Positions 34,744 through 44,327 of a stretch of 64,000 bases of DNA are shown one piece after another. Each line of letters begins with the position of its first letter. The stretch's first letter is position 1. The DNA is from Chryseobacterium herbae (lineage in GTDB: Bacteria; Bacteroidota; Bacteroidia; Flavobacteriales; Weeksellaceae): the NCBI RefSeq assembly GCF_025154075.1, contig NZ_JAOAMU010000002.1:628775-692774 (forward strand), given 5' to 3'. Position numbers and translations under genes: made by a program. The notes beneath the pieces were generated by a model. It made no database searches and had not been told where the DNA came from. It saw only the letters and a program-made list of their open reading frames with translations.

Positions 34744-37515
34744 ATGAAGAAAATGTATTTGGTGCTGCTGCCTCTTGCAGCCAACTTTTTGTTTTCGCAA
34801 AACTCCCAGCTTTACTATTCAGGAATATTTTTAAATAAAAAAAATAAGCCCCAGAATTTTCTTAAGATTTATAATAAGAATAGTGGAATATATGAACTTA
34901 CCGATGGAAATGGTTTTGCGATTATCGCTGCCAAAGAAAAAGATACCCTGCTCTGGAATGATGGAAAAAGCAGACTTGTAGCTTATGGACTTGATGAGCT
35001 TAAAGACATTCTGGAAAGCCGGATTGAGAAAGCAAGTGTTCGGAATGTCAGAAGCAGAGCCTACGACAGTTTAGTGACCAAAGAATTAAAAGATGAGTTC
35101 AGCCTGGAGAATTCCAAAGAACATGTAACCGGCATTTCAATATATAATTTTTCTGAGGTAAGAAAGATTAAAAAGATTACTGAGAACACCTACCATTTAA
35201 GAGAACAACCGGATAAATTTCTTGGTTTTGGCGGAAGTTTTACAACCTCTTTTGACGTTAAAATCAGGAATTCTGTTCCACGGACTCAAAACCGGTACGT
35301 GCAGGGACGCTCCCAAAACGGTCAGCTTGAATGGCAAGGGCCTGAAACGGGTGAGATGTTCAGTTTCGGACCGGATATTTCTTCACTGGGATTTGATCAT
35401 CATCCTTATGAATACGACTGGAATGGAAGGCTAATCCCTGTTGGCAGCGGAATTTCTCCCGCTAAAGCTTACAACAACGATATTTTCAAAACCGTTTTCA
35501 GCTACAATAACCAGTTGAGACTGAATACTTCCCTGACCAAAGGATATTACGACGAAAAACTCAGACTGTCTGTAGATCTGGGGCAGCAGAAAGATCAGAT
35601 GTATTTTATGGATCAGTACAGTATGCTCAATACATTTAAAACAAAACTAAGCTCGAAAATTCTTAATTTTTCAGTGAACTTGGGGTTAAATTATGATGAA
35701 AATAAAGCAGTAAATTTCAACAGAATCGGACTTTTCAACAGAGTGTACCAAAATGCACTGCTTACGCCGATTTCTTTTTCAAATGCACAGAATACGCTTC
35801 TTGCAGATGGTTTACAGAGAAGATACGGACAGTCTGCAGACAATCCTTACTTTTTATTAAATCAGGAAAACAAATACAACTACCGTGACAGGAGGAGACA
35901 GTTCAGCTTTGGACTGGAAAGAAACTGGTCCAATTTTAAACTGGCGGTCAACCAATCCTACGAAAACGACAGCTTCCTGAATACGGATTACTACAAACCA
36001 TCGACACATGGCTTTGCAAACGGTCTGTACAGTGAGAGGAACCAGGAAAATAAACTCTACAGTTCCAATCTTTCAGGATCTTATTCTTTCGGTGGAAGCG
36101 ACAGAAGAAGTGTTCTGAGTCTGAATTTTATTCTGAATGACAGAAAATCTGACGTTTACAATAGCCTGACAAAAACAGCCTATTCCTACCAAAGGACATC
36201 CCAGGATTATATCTTAAACTATAAATATGATTATTCCAGCTACCGCAGTGACCTCGGCGCAGGGTTTAATGTGGGTAATGCCTTCTATATCTCAAATACA
36301 TCCGCAAAAAACACCTACTGGCTTCCAAAGGTCAATGCTTATCTGACCTTCCAGAATGTTTTTGACTGGCACAACGTAGATTTTAAAATTCTGGGCGCCT
36401 ACACAGAAATGAGCTCGGAGCCGGAGATAACGAAATCCTATTCTTCTTATGCCACGACTTTGCTGAATGCGCAGAATGCCAATCAGTACTTTCCGGTTTT
36501 AGAAGCGCAAACGTTCCGGAATCTTTCAAATATCAACAGTAAGGAAGGAAAAGCAGGCTTCAGAGTGAAAGTTGGCTACCATATAAGTTTGGAGGCCGAA
36601 TATTTTAATCGAAAAGTGACAGATGATGCTTTCCCGGTTTTTGAAAATAACCTCTTGCAGCTGAAAAACCTGGCAGACCATACGTACAGTGGCTATGAAG
36701 CGAATTTTGCATATGACAATATCTATCTGGGCACAGATTTCACGACTAGTCATAAAGCTTCTTTCTTTAAATACAAAGATGTGGTAAACCGGGTCAATGC
36801 AGGATACAACCATATAGCCGTTGCAGGCTTCAGCGATGTGTATAAGACTTTATCTGAGGGACAGATTTTTGGTGCCGTGATGGGAAGTTATTTTGAAAGA
36901 AATGCATCCGGAGAATTGATTATCGATGAATTTGGATATCCCAAAAAAGCAGCTGGATTAAAAATTATTGCCGATCCTACCCCTGATTTTGTGGTTAAAT
37001 TCAATCATACAATCAACTATAAAATGTTTTCTCTGGATATCAATTGGGAATGGAAAAAAGGCGGCCAGTTGTGGAATGGAACCCAAGCGGTCCTCGATTA
37101 CTACGGTCGTTCTCAAAATTCGGGTGATGAGAGAAATATCAAAAATTATGTCTTCCAGGGAGTAGATTCAAATGGAAATTCCAATCAAATTCCTGTTGAT
37201 TTTTACAATCCAGCACAGAATGTTTCCGAAAACAGATGGACGAGATATGGCTATCTGGGCGTGGCAGAAGACTATGTACAGAAGGCAGATTACATAAGAA
37301 TCAACAATATTTCATTGACGGGGAAATTCGATGTTGGCAAATTCAGGAGAGGACTGGGAATTACTTTTTATATCAATAATATTCTTCTCTGGCAGGCCAA
37401 CAAGGGAGTAGATCCCAACCAGAATTTTTATGATCTGGACAGCGGAAGAGGGCTTGATTTCTTCAATCTCCCTTCTTACAAGACTTTTGGATGCATGGTT
37501 TCATTTCAATTTTAA
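34744..37515 (+). CDS. SusC/RagA-like TonB-dependent outer-membrane barrel lacking a plug
   Basis: A 923-residue outer-membrane protein with signal peptide MKKMYLVLLPLAANFLFSQ. Residues 20-85 resemble a degenerate carboxypeptidase-regulatory-like domain (YSGIFLNKKNKPQ, ELTDGNGFAIIA). In SusC homologues a plug of about 130 residues then follows with VRG and DGVP motifs. Here there is only a charged linker (85-155) and the barrel starts directly (LGFGGSFTTSFDVKI). The C-terminus is typical SusC (DYIRINNISLTGKFDVG, YINNILLWQANKGVDP, FNLPSYKTFGCMVSFQF). The gene is tightly coupled to the next (three bases). A plug supplied in trans by its neighbours is inference. Confidence 0.87.
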   Translation: MKKMYLVLLPLAANFLFSQNSQLYYSGIFLNKKNKPQNFLKIYNKNSGIYELTDGNGFAIIAAKEKDTLLWNDGKSRLVAYGLDELKDILESRIEKASVRNVRSRAYDSLVTKELKDEFSLENSKEHVTGISIYNFSEVRKIKKITENTYHLREQPDKFLGFGGSFTTSFDVKIRNSVPRTQNRYVQGRSQNGQLEWQGPETGEMFSFGPDISSLGFDHHPYEYDWNGRLIPVGSGISPAKAYNNDIFKTVFSYNNQLRLNTSLTKGYYDEKLRLSVDLGQQKDQMYFMDQYSMLNTFKTKLSSKILNFSVNLGLNYDENKAVNFNRIGLFNRVYQNALLTPISFSNAQNTLLADGLQRRYGQSADNPYFLLNQENKYNYRDRRRQFSFGLERNWSNFKLAVNQSYENDSFLNTDYYKPSTHGFANGLYSERNQENKLYSSNLSGSYSFGGSDRRSVLSLNFILNDRKSDVYNSLTKTAYSYQRTSQDYILNYKYDYSSYRSDLGAGFNVGNAFYISNTSAKNTYWLPKVNAYLTFQNVFDWHNVDFKILGAYTEMSSEPEITKSYSSYATTLLNAQNANQYFPVLEAQTFRNLSNINSKEGKAGFRVKVGYHISLEAEYFNRKVTDDAFPVFENNLLQLKNLADHTYSGYEANFAYDNIYLGTDFTTSHKASFFKYKDVVNRVNAGYNHIAVAGFSDVYKTLSEGQIFGAVMGSYFERNASGELIIDEFGYPKKAAGLKIIADPTPDFVVKFNHTINYKMFSLDINWEWKKGGQLWNGTQAVLDYYGRSQNSGDERNIKNYVFQGVDSNGNSNQIPVDFYNPAQNVSENRWTRYGYLGVAEDYVQKADYIRINNISLTGKFDVGKFRRGLGITFYINNILLWQANKGVDPNQNFYDLDSGRGLDFFNLPSYKTFGCMVSFQF

Positions 37516-37518
37516 GGT

Positions 37519-40500
37519 ATGAATTTCAAGACTACAACCTATATTTTATTCTTTGTTCTACTGTTTTCAACGATGGGTTTGAAAGCGCAGAATCAGTTTA
37601 GAGATTTCGAAAAAGAAAAAACGTATGTACAGACCAGCCATGTTTTTTATAAACCGGGCGAGGAAATGTACTTTAAAATTTACGTCGTGAAAGCGGAGAA
37701 TAATCTCCCGGCGGATCAGAGCAGAGTTGTCAACTTTGAACTTATTGATCCAAGCGGAAGTGTGATTAAAAAAGCTAAATATGAAATTGAAAATGGCTAT
37801 GCAGAAGGATATTTCTATTTCAGTGACGAGATGAAAGGTGGAATTTACAAGATCAGGGCATTTACCAACTGGATGCAGAACGAAGAAGGGAAAAATACTT
37901 TTGAAAAAGAAATCACGTTGCAGAAAGTCGTGTCACCGAGAATTCTGATGAAACTCGAGTTTCCGAAAAAAGGATATGGTCCCGGCGATGAGGTTTTGGC
38001 AGATTTTTCAATGCGAAGTCTGAGCAACCAGGTAATTCCCTTTTATGAAGCAGATTATACGGTAATGCATAATGGAGAAATCATTTCAGAAGGAAAACTG
38101 CTTACAGATAAAGAAGGTAAAAAGCAGCTTAAATTCAATCTTCCTAAGGTTCTGCAATCATCTGATGCTTTACTGAATATTAAAGTGAATTTTGAAGGTT
38201 TTACAGAATCTATTTCCAGAAATATTCCTATTGTTCTGAATTATCTTGATGTGAAATTCATGCCGGAAGGAGGAACGTTGATCAATGGAATTGAACAGAA
38301 TGTGGCATTTAAAATTTTAGATGAATATGAAAAACCTGTAGATGCTGTTTTGGGAATTTTTAATCAGAACCACCAAAAAGCAGCAGATGCTTCAGCCTAC
38401 AATTTCGGAATGGGAAGTTTTCGATTTACCCCGAAGAAAGGGGAGACTTATTACGCAAAAGTGATAAAACCTGAAAATATTTCCCAAACTTATCAGCTTC
38501 CGGAGGCTAAAGAGGAAGGCGTGGTTTTGAATATCCAAAAAGAAAACCAGAAGATCTATGTTAGGATCATATCTACGGGGCAAAGAACGATAGCTTTGAA
38601 AGGAAGCTTCCGTGAAAAAGAGATCTATAATCAGTCTTTTTCAATACAGAAAGGGGTCAATCAGTTTGAAATTTCTGAAAAAGAACTTCCGGCCGGTATC
38701 TGCAGATTTACTGTTTTTGAAGGAGAAATTCCTCTTGCAGAACGTCTTGTTTTTGTGAATGAAAACAGGCAGATGAATGTGAAAATTAAGCCCGTAAAAC
38801 AACAGTATCTTCCAAGAGAAAAAGTAATACTGGACATTGAAACTACAGATGAAAACGGCATTCCCGTTCCGGCTAATCTTGCGATGAGCGTTGTTGATGA
38901 CAAACTCTGGACGTATGCAGACGACAAACAGAACAATATCCTTTCCTGGCTTCTGATGGATTCGGAATTGAAAGGAAAAGTGGAAAGACCACAGTTCTAT
39001 TTTGATAAAAAAGAAGAAAAAGCAACCAAAAGCCTTGATCTTCTTATGCTTACCAATGGCTACCGGTATTTTGAGCTGGTTCCGGAAATTATTAAAAATC
39101 AAAAATATAAATACCTTCCTGAAAAAAAGAACCCTATTTATGGGATTGTGGAAGATGAAAACAAAAAGCCTGTCAAAGCTGAAGTCTATCTGGTACAGGG
39201 AGAAAAAATCCTTAAACAGACCACTTCAGAAGAAGGAACCTTTTATTTTTCAGATCTGAAACGGGATGATTATTATAAGCTGGTTGCCAAATCTTTTCAG
39301 CCTAAACAACAGGTAAAGATCAGAATTTTATCCTACAGACTGTCTGTGAATCCGCATGCGAAAAAATCTCTGAATAACGTCAATGTAGAAGAAATTGTAA
39401 AAGAAGCCGTAAAAGAAACCGGAAAGATAGAGCTTAGAAAAGATCCGGAAAAAAAGATTGTGGAGCAGGAAAAAACAAAGTTTGTTACAGAAAGCCGTAC
39501 AAAAAGGTCATCAGGAAGTAAGGGAAATATGAAGAGTGATACTCTGGGGTCGGATAGAATTGAAGAAGTAGTGGTAACCGGATACAGCATCCTCAAAAAA
39601 AAGGAACTGACAGCAACAACATCCATCTCAAAGAATGAGGAACTGCAAAATCCAAATGTTACTGCTGTTTTGAACGGGAAAGTCTCTGGCCTTATGATCA
39701 ACCCCACCAGTGGACAGCCCGGAAATACGGTTCTGATAAGGGGAACAGCTTCGGTATCGAACAAAAATCCATTGTACGTGGTTGATGGGGTACCGGTAGA
39801 AAATTTCAAAACATCGATTAATCCAAATGATATCAACAGCATAACCGTTCTGAAAGATGCTGCTGCTACATCCATTTACGGAAGTCTTGGAGTCAATGGG
39901 GTTATCATTATTAATTCTGTCAAAAACTCACGCCCGCAACTGAAAGTTGATATAACCCCAAAATCATATTATGCAGTACTGACGGTTCCTCAGGACAGTC
40001 TCATATCCTATTCTTACAGCAGAAGTTTTCAGTATCCGGCTTATCAGAGTACCAATACTTCATACCGTTTTGATTACCGGGAAACGATTTACTGGAATCC
40101 GGTGTTAGAAACTGATAAAAAAGGAAAAGCAAAGGTTGAATTCTATAATTCCGATGCCAATACCGCTTTCAGAATTATAACTGAAGGGATCTCCGGAAAA
40201 GGTTTGATTGGAAGAGACGAAACCGTGTATGCCGCTCAGAGCCTGATTTCCATTGATGCCAAAATTCCGCAATATCTGACAAGAACGGATCAGATGACGA
40301 TTCCGGTGGTCATTAAAAACAATTCAGCAGAAACCCGGAAAATGGTCATGGATGTGATCGTTCCAAACAGGGTTAAGCTTATCAAATTTGACAGTATCAT
40401 TACCCTGAAGCCATTAGAATCGGGTCGGCTTTTTGCTACGATGCAGACTGATGATGTGATAAACTCAAATATTCAGTTTTCAATACAGTCAGGAGACATT

Positions 40501-42084
40501 AGAGAAGCGGCTATTTTTCCGTTTAATGTGGAAGAAAAAGGGTTTCCGCATCATTATTCCATCATCAGCAATACCTCAGAGAATAGAGTAACCACCATTC
40601 CGGAATATATCAACGGAAGTTTCTCATCGTCATATTATGTCTATGAAAATACAGCGTTGCAGCTGTTTGATGATATGGAAAGGCTTAAACGTGAACCTCA
40701 TGGATGTTTTGAACAGCTCTCATCTACGGTATATCCCAATATTTTCATTCTCGATTATTTAAAATCGGTTAAAAAGATTACACCTCAGACGGAAAGTTTT
40801 GTCATAAGAAATATGAAAAAAGGTTTTCAGAAGATGCTGAGTTATAAAAACAGAGACGGTGGTTTTGGGTATTTCAATGCTTCGGAATCTGATGCTTCCG
40901 TTTCAGCTTTTGCCTTGCTGGAATTCGGGGATCTTAAGAAATATGTGGATATTGATCCTAAGTTGATCCAGAATCTGACCTCTTTCATTTTATCCAGGAA
41001 AAATCAGAACGGAACTTTTGAAGTGAGGCAAAGTTATGAAATGAGAAGTCCCTTTTCCGATTATGCATGGTCGAGAAATATGTATGTGATCTATGCTTTG
41101 GCTAAGGTCGGATTAAAAGATCAAATAGAAGAACCTTATAAAAATGCATTGAATAAAGCATTAGCCACCAAAGATTCTTACCAGCTGACTCTGATGGCCA
41201 ATGCATCTGCCTATCTTGGCAAAACTAAGGATTATCAACAGTTGATGACCCTACTGAATCAGCAGTATGAAACTAAAACTGAAAAAACTACGGTCACTTT
41301 TACAGGTTCAGGGGGAATATCTGCCAATGCTGAAACCCTGTCGCTTTACATCATGGCCCTTCAGAAAGATGAAAAACTGAATCAGCTGAAAATCGCAGAA
41401 GCGGCAGATAAACTGATCAACTATAACGGGTATTATGGTTTTGGATCTACACAGGCTACGACATTGGCTTTGGAAGCAATGTCCGATTTCTTTGCTAAAA
41501 ATGAAAAGCTGTATGGAACCGAAAAACCGAAAATTAAAATCAATAAAGTAGAAGTGTCTCCCAACATAAGCCTGAGTTCAGCATACAGAACCGGACAGAA
41601 CGAAATAGATGTTGAATATGGAGGAAATATCCAAAAAGGGGTGCCATATAAACTGGATTATAAGTATTATACTTTACAGGCTCCGGAAAGTAAGGATATT
41701 CCTGTGACATTGGAAACCAGGCTGAAATCTGCTACAGCGAAAGTAGGAGAGACGAACAGAATGACGGTTACAGTAAAAAATAAGATCAATGGACCGCTTC
41801 CAATGGTTACTGCTAAAATCGGGATTCCAGCCGGACTGACTCTTCAAAATGCGCTGTTGAAAGATCTGATCGATAAAAAGCAGGTTTCTTATTATGAAAT
41901 TTTCGACAATTACCTGGTGTTGTACTGGGAACATTTTGATACGGAAGAAACAAAAGTAATCAACCTCGATCTGAAAGTTGAATTTGCCGGAGAATACACC
42001 GGAAAAGCCAGCAATGCATATCTTTATTATATGCCGGAAGCGAAGTATTGGAATGAGGGAATCAGGGCTAGGATTGAACCGTGA
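37519..42084 (+). CDS. alpha-2-macroglobulin family protein with inserted TonB plug
   Basis: A 1521-residue exported protein (signal MNFKTTTYILFFVLLFSTMGLKAQ). Residues 30-530 are macroglobulin-type beta domains (TSHVFYKPGEEMYFKIYV, then repeated strands). Residues 535-600 form a carboxypeptidase-regulatory-like domain (IYGIVEDENKKPVKAEVYLV). Residues 679-800 are a canonical TonB plug (RIEEVVVTGYSILKKKE, TVLIRGTASVSNKNPLYVVD, GVP, AATSIYGSLGVNGVIII). Residues 840-1521 are the A2M core, with YWNPVLETDKKGKAKVEFYN and the thioester motif GCFEQ at residues 1062-1066, followed by the alpha-helical thioester domain and receptor-like strands. A2M proteins trap proteases covalently; the plug is foreign to that family. 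Confidence 0.9.
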   Translation: MNFKTTTYILFFVLLFSTMGLKAQNQFRDFEKEKTYVQTSHVFYKPGEEMYFKIYVVKAENNLPADQSRVVNFELIDPSGSVIKKAKYEIENGYAEGYFYFSDEMKGGIYKIRAFTNWMQNEEGKNTFEKEITLQKVVSPRILMKLEFPKKGYGPGDEVLADFSMRSLSNQVIPFYEADYTVMHNGEIISEGKLLTDKEGKKQLKFNLPKVLQSSDALLNIKVNFEGFTESISRNIPIVLNYLDVKFMPEGGTLINGIEQNVAFKILDEYEKPVDAVLGIFNQNHQKAADASAYNFGMGSFRFTPKKGETYYAKVIKPENISQTYQLPEAKEEGVVLNIQKENQKIYVRIISTGQRTIALKGSFREKEIYNQSFSIQKGVNQFEISEKELPAGICRFTVFEGEIPLAERLVFVNENRQMNVKIKPVKQQYLPREKVILDIETTDENGIPVPANLAMSVVDDKLWTYADDKQNNILSWLLMDSELKGKVERPQFYFDKKEEKATKSLDLLMLTNGYRYFELVPEIIKNQKYKYLPEKKNPIYGIVEDENKKPVKAEVYLVQGEKILKQTTSEEGTFYFSDLKRDDYYKLVAKSFQPKQQVKIRILSYRLSVNPHAKKSLNNVNVEEIVKEAVKETGKIELRKDPEKKIVEQEKTKFVTESRTKRSSGSKGNMKSDTLGSDRIEEVVVTGYSILKKKELTATTSISKNEELQNPNVTAVLNGKVSGLMINPTSGQPGNTVLIRGTASVSNKNPLYVVDGVPVENFKTSINPNDINSITVLKDAAATSIYGSLGVNGVIIINSVKNSRPQLKVDITPKSYYAVLTVPQDSLISYSYSRSFQYPAYQSTNTSYRFDYRETIYWNPVLETDKKGKAKVEFYNSDANTAFRIITEGISGKGLIGRDETVYAAQSLISIDAKIPQYLTRTDQMTIPVVIKNNSAETRKMVMDVIVPNRVKLIKFDSIITLKPLESGRLFATMQTDDVINSNIQFSIQSGDIREAAIFPFNVEEKGFPHHYSIISNTSENRVTTIPEYINGSFSSSYYVYENTALQLFDDMERLKREPHGCFEQLSSTVYPNIFILDYLKSVKKITPQTESFVIRNMKKGFQKMLSYKNRDGGFGYFNASESDASVSAFALLEFGDLKKYVDIDPKLIQNLTSFILSRKNQNGTFEVRQSYEMRSPFSDYAWSRNMYVIYALAKVGLKDQIEEPYKNALNKALATKDSYQLTLMANASAYLGKTKDYQQLMTLLNQQYETKTEKTTVTFTGSGGISANAETLSLYIMALQKDEKLNQLKIAEAADKLINYNGYYGFGSTQATTLALEAMSDFFAKNEKLYGTEKPKIKINKVEVSPNISLSSAYRTGQNEIDVEYGGNIQKGVPYKLDYKYYTLQAPESKDIPVTLETRLKSATAKVGETNRMTVTVKNKINGPLPMVTAKIGIPAGLTLQNALLKDLIDKKQVSYYEIFDNYLVLYWEHFDTEETKVINLDLKVEFAGEYTGKASNAYLYYMPEAKYWNEGIRARIEP

Positions 42085-42165
42085 GACATGAGTAATGGGT
42101 TGCGAGGTACGGGATGCGAGGTACGGATGCGGGATGCGAGGTACGGCGGGATGTGAGTTCGATGA
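42085..42165 (+). repeat. GCGAGGTACGGGATGCG degenerate tandem spacer
   Basis: GCGAGGTACGGGATGCGAG and shortened versions recur four times right after the macroglobulin stop codon. It is loosely related to the spacer repeat at 16783. Confidence 0.7.
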
Positions 42166-42207
42166 TTTACATTTTTACAGAATATCATTGAAATCAAAAT
42201 AGAATGC

Positions 42208-42244
42208 AGAGGTATTGTTTTTAAACAGTACCTCTTTTGTTTTA
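42208..42244 (+). terminator. terminator of the barrel/macroglobulin operon
   Basis: AGAGGTA pairs with TACCTCT, and TGTTT with AAACA inside it, leaving a three-base loop, followed by TTTGTTTTA. Confidence 0.85.
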
Positions 42245-42258
42245 TTGAGCAACAACCA

Positions 42259-42364
42259 GTCACGAAGTGACGATTTAACGGAGGATAGGACACCGTCCTA
42301 TCGAAAATAGCCATTCATATAACATTAATTATAAATACATCCGGAGATAGAACACCGTCCTATC
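42259..42364. repeat. double-hairpin repeat GTCAC-GTGAC / GATAGGAC-GTCCTATC
   Basis: GTCAC-GAA-GTGAC (42259-42271), then CGATTTAACGGAG, then the perfect GATAGGAC-ACC-GTCCTATC (42284-42302). A second GATAG..CCGTCCTATC is at 42346-42364 and a fragment CAGCGTCCTA follows near 42408. The same two-hairpin order recurs at 46154-46271. Confidence 0.8.
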
Positions 42365-42447
42365 TATCAAAATAACCCAATTCCCAACAATCATTCCCAA
42401 CAATTAAACAGCGTCCTAAAAAAAACAAAAATTAGTTTTCAAAAATT

Positions 42448-42477
42448 ATTGAAAATTCAAAAAATATAATTACATTT
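42448..42477 (+). promoter_or_regulatory. promoter of the gbsR-type operon
   Basis: TTG at 42448 and TACATTTG at 42470-42477 are separated by 19 bases, an excellent match to the Bacteroidota consensus. Confidence 0.8.
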
Positions 42478-42503
42478 GTTATAGAAATTAAAAATAGAGA
42501 AAA

Positions 42504-43007
42504 ATGAAACTTTCAGAAGCAAAAGAAAAGTACATCCAAACATGGGGAACCTTCGCCACTAACTGGGGAATCAACCGTACGATGGCACAGGTTCATGCAT
42601 TGCTTCTGGCCACCGGAAAACCGCTTTCTACCGATGAGGTGATGGAGCAACTGGAAATTTCAAGAGGAAATGCCAATATGAATCTTCGTGCATTGATTGA
42701 TTGGGGAATTGTAAAAAAAGAATTTGTAAAAGGAGACCGGAAAGAGTATTTCGTGGCGGAAAAAGATGTTTGGTATCTGTTTAAGCAAATCACAAAGGAA
42801 AGACGAAAAAGGGAAATAGAACCTGTCATTTCTTTTCTGGAAGAATTAAAAAATATAGAAGACAACGATTCTCAGGAAGCGAAAGAATTTGTAAAGTTGA
42901 TGGATGATTTCAGCTCTGTAACGGGAAAGATTAATAATATTATGGATCTGGCCATTAAAAGCGATGATCACTGGTTGGTAGGAAAAATTACCAATCTGTT
43001 GAAATAG
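42504..43007 (+). CDS. GbsR/MarR family transcriptional regulator
   Basis: A 167-residue cytoplasmic regulator. The winged helix is at residues 15-85 (NWGINRTMAQVHALLLATGKP, LSTDEVMEQLEISRGNANMNLRAL, IVKKEFVKGDRKEYF), matching the GbsR-type MarR proteins. The C-terminal half is a helical dimerisation arm. It is the first gene of a run of short membrane proteins and a desaturase on the same strand, which it probably controls. The effector is unknown. Confidence 0.9.
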   Translation: MKLSEAKEKYIQTWGTFATNWGINRTMAQVHALLLATGKPLSTDEVMEQLEISRGNANMNLRALIDWGIVKKEFVKGDRKEYFVAEKDVWYLFKQITKERRKREIEPVISFLEELKNIEDNDSQEAKEFVKLMDDFSSVTGKINNIMDLAIKSDDHWLVGKITNLLK

Positions 43008-43075
43008 AAGAGGAGTCAATCCTTTTTTATTTGAATTTAATTTTCAAAAATTACTGAAAATATAATATTTATAAG

Positions 43076-43420
43076 ATGTTTAATATAGTCTCATATGTCA
43101 TTTTTCTTACGGTGAGTTCTTACATCACTTTAGATGTCGGAAGGAGATGCTTTCAGGCCGGAAAGGCTTATCTCGAGTATCTGATTCATGACAGCGAGAT
43201 GTGTCTTACGATCAACAGAATTCTTCTTGGATGCTACTACCTGCTGAACCTGGGATATATTGCGGTTAATCTGGCATTTTGGGACCGCGTCAGTTCTATG
43301 GAAGAAGTCATCACGGTGACTGCCATCCGTATCGGATATATTGCTTTGATCCTTTGTGTACTGCATTATATGAACATTTTTGCGCTTTACTTTTTAAGAA
43401 ACAAATTAACATTAAAATAA
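43076..43420 (+). CDS. small membrane protein, unknown (operon with gbsR)
   Basis: A 114-residue protein with three hydrophobic segments (residues 1-18, 48-68 and 85-108). The middle segment includes RILLGCYYLLNLGYIAVNLAFW. No family is recognised. It lies between the regulator and another membrane protein, seven bases before the next start codon, so the two are probably translated together and may form a complex. Confidence 0.78.
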   Translation: MFNIVSYVIFLTVSSYITLDVGRRCFQAGKAYLEYLIHDSEMCLTINRILLGCYYLLNLGYIAVNLAFWDRVSSMEEVITVTAIRIGYIALILCVLHYMNIFALYFLRNKLTLK

Positions 43421-43427
43421 TACAGCT

Positions 43428-43829
43428 ATGACCACAACAGTTTTAACCACGACGTACAATTTCTCAGCGTACATGATTTACCTTCCTATTGTAATCGCTC
43501 TTACCGTATTGGTATCACAGTTTCTGTTCAAAAACTCCAAGACATTTATGATCGATATTTTTCATCAGAAAAAAGACATTGCGATGGCAACGAATTCCCT
43601 CTTTAAAATTGGTTTTTATCTCCTGAATATCGGATTTGCTTTATGTATCATTGAATTTTTTCAGATTGAAACCATAGAAAGACTGGTTGTTGCTTTAAGT
43701 AAAAAGATCGGAGGCTTTTCTATCTATCTCGGCCTGATGATGCTTCTCAACCTCCTTCTGTTTCTGAAAGGCCGTAAACATGCTATGAACAAAGAAAAAA
43801 TCATCGAAAATGAAAACACTCATCTTTAA
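43428..43829 (+). CDS. small membrane protein, unknown (operon with gbsR)
   Basis: A 133-residue protein with three hydrophobic segments (about residues 14-32, 60-78 and 97-115) and a charged tail, KGRKHAMNKEKIIENENTHL. Segments such as NSLFKIGFYLLNIGFALCI echo the preceding protein's ILLGCYYLLNLGYIAVN, so the two may be distant paralogues. Function unknown. Confidence 0.78.
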   Translation: MTTTVLTTTYNFSAYMIYLPIVIALTVLVSQFLFKNSKTFMIDIFHQKKDIAMATNSLFKIGFYLLNIGFALCIIEFFQIETIERLVVALSKKIGGFSIYLGLMMLLNLLLFLKGRKHAMNKEKIIENENTHL

Positions 43830-43901
43830 AATCTGGATGTATATCACCTTCAGATCCAACAATAAAAGAACCCGTGGCGATTTCTTAACCTTTTAAAATA
43901 A

Positions 43902-44258
43902 ATGATCATGAGAACATTTGTAATAATCGACTTTTATGTTCAGCTGGTAATGCTTATGATTGGAATTCTCCTGGCAAGTTTTGGTGGCTCTAATATCCTT
44001 TTATTCTACTATGTGACAGGTGGCGCACAATTGATAAGTTTCCTGATCAGATTGTTTCTACCCATAAAAAAATCAGTCTTCTATATAATCTATGGAATCT
44101 TGATTATGCCGGTTTGGATTTCCATACTTTTGGCTTATACAGATTATAATATTTCTCAATTTTTCGATCAGGTTTTATTTGCTTCTTTATTTTACAGTCC
44201 GGTTATGGCCGTGATCTACATTTATGATTATTACAACGTCTACAAATCTTACCCATAA
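43902..44258 (+). CDS. four-helix membrane protein, unknown (operon with gbsR)
   Basis: A 118-residue, strongly hydrophobic protein with four membrane segments and a short tyrosine-rich end (YIYDYYNVYKSYP). The start could be the first ATG (43902) or the ATG two codons later. It ends six bases before the following short frame that resembles a DCC-protein start. No function can be assigned. Confidence 0.78.
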   Translation: MIMRTFVIIDFYVQLVMLMIGILLASFGGSNILLFYYVTGGAQLISFLIRLFLPIKKSVFYIIYGILIMPVWISILLAYTDYNISQFFDQVLFASLFYSPVMAVIYIYDYYNVYKSYP

Positions 44259-44264
44259 ACCGTC

Positions 44265-44327
44265 ATGAAAACCTTAAAAAACCACACCCTGATCTACGAC
44301 AATGAATGTCTAAAAAAAAAGCAAAAT
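44265..44327 (+). pseudogene. N-terminal stub of a DCC-type thiol-disulfide oxidoreductase
   Basis: The 21 codons MKTLKNHTLIYDNECLKKKQN run in frame into the desaturase. The first 15 (through LIYDNEC) look like the beginning of DCC1-like (DUF393) oxidoreductases, which start with a YDxxCxxC redox motif. Here the sequence stops being DCC-like directly after the first cysteine and turns into A-rich bases that look like a gene leader. An internal deletion that removed the rest of the DCC gene would explain this. The alternative is simply an N-terminal extension of the desaturase. Confidence 0.5.
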
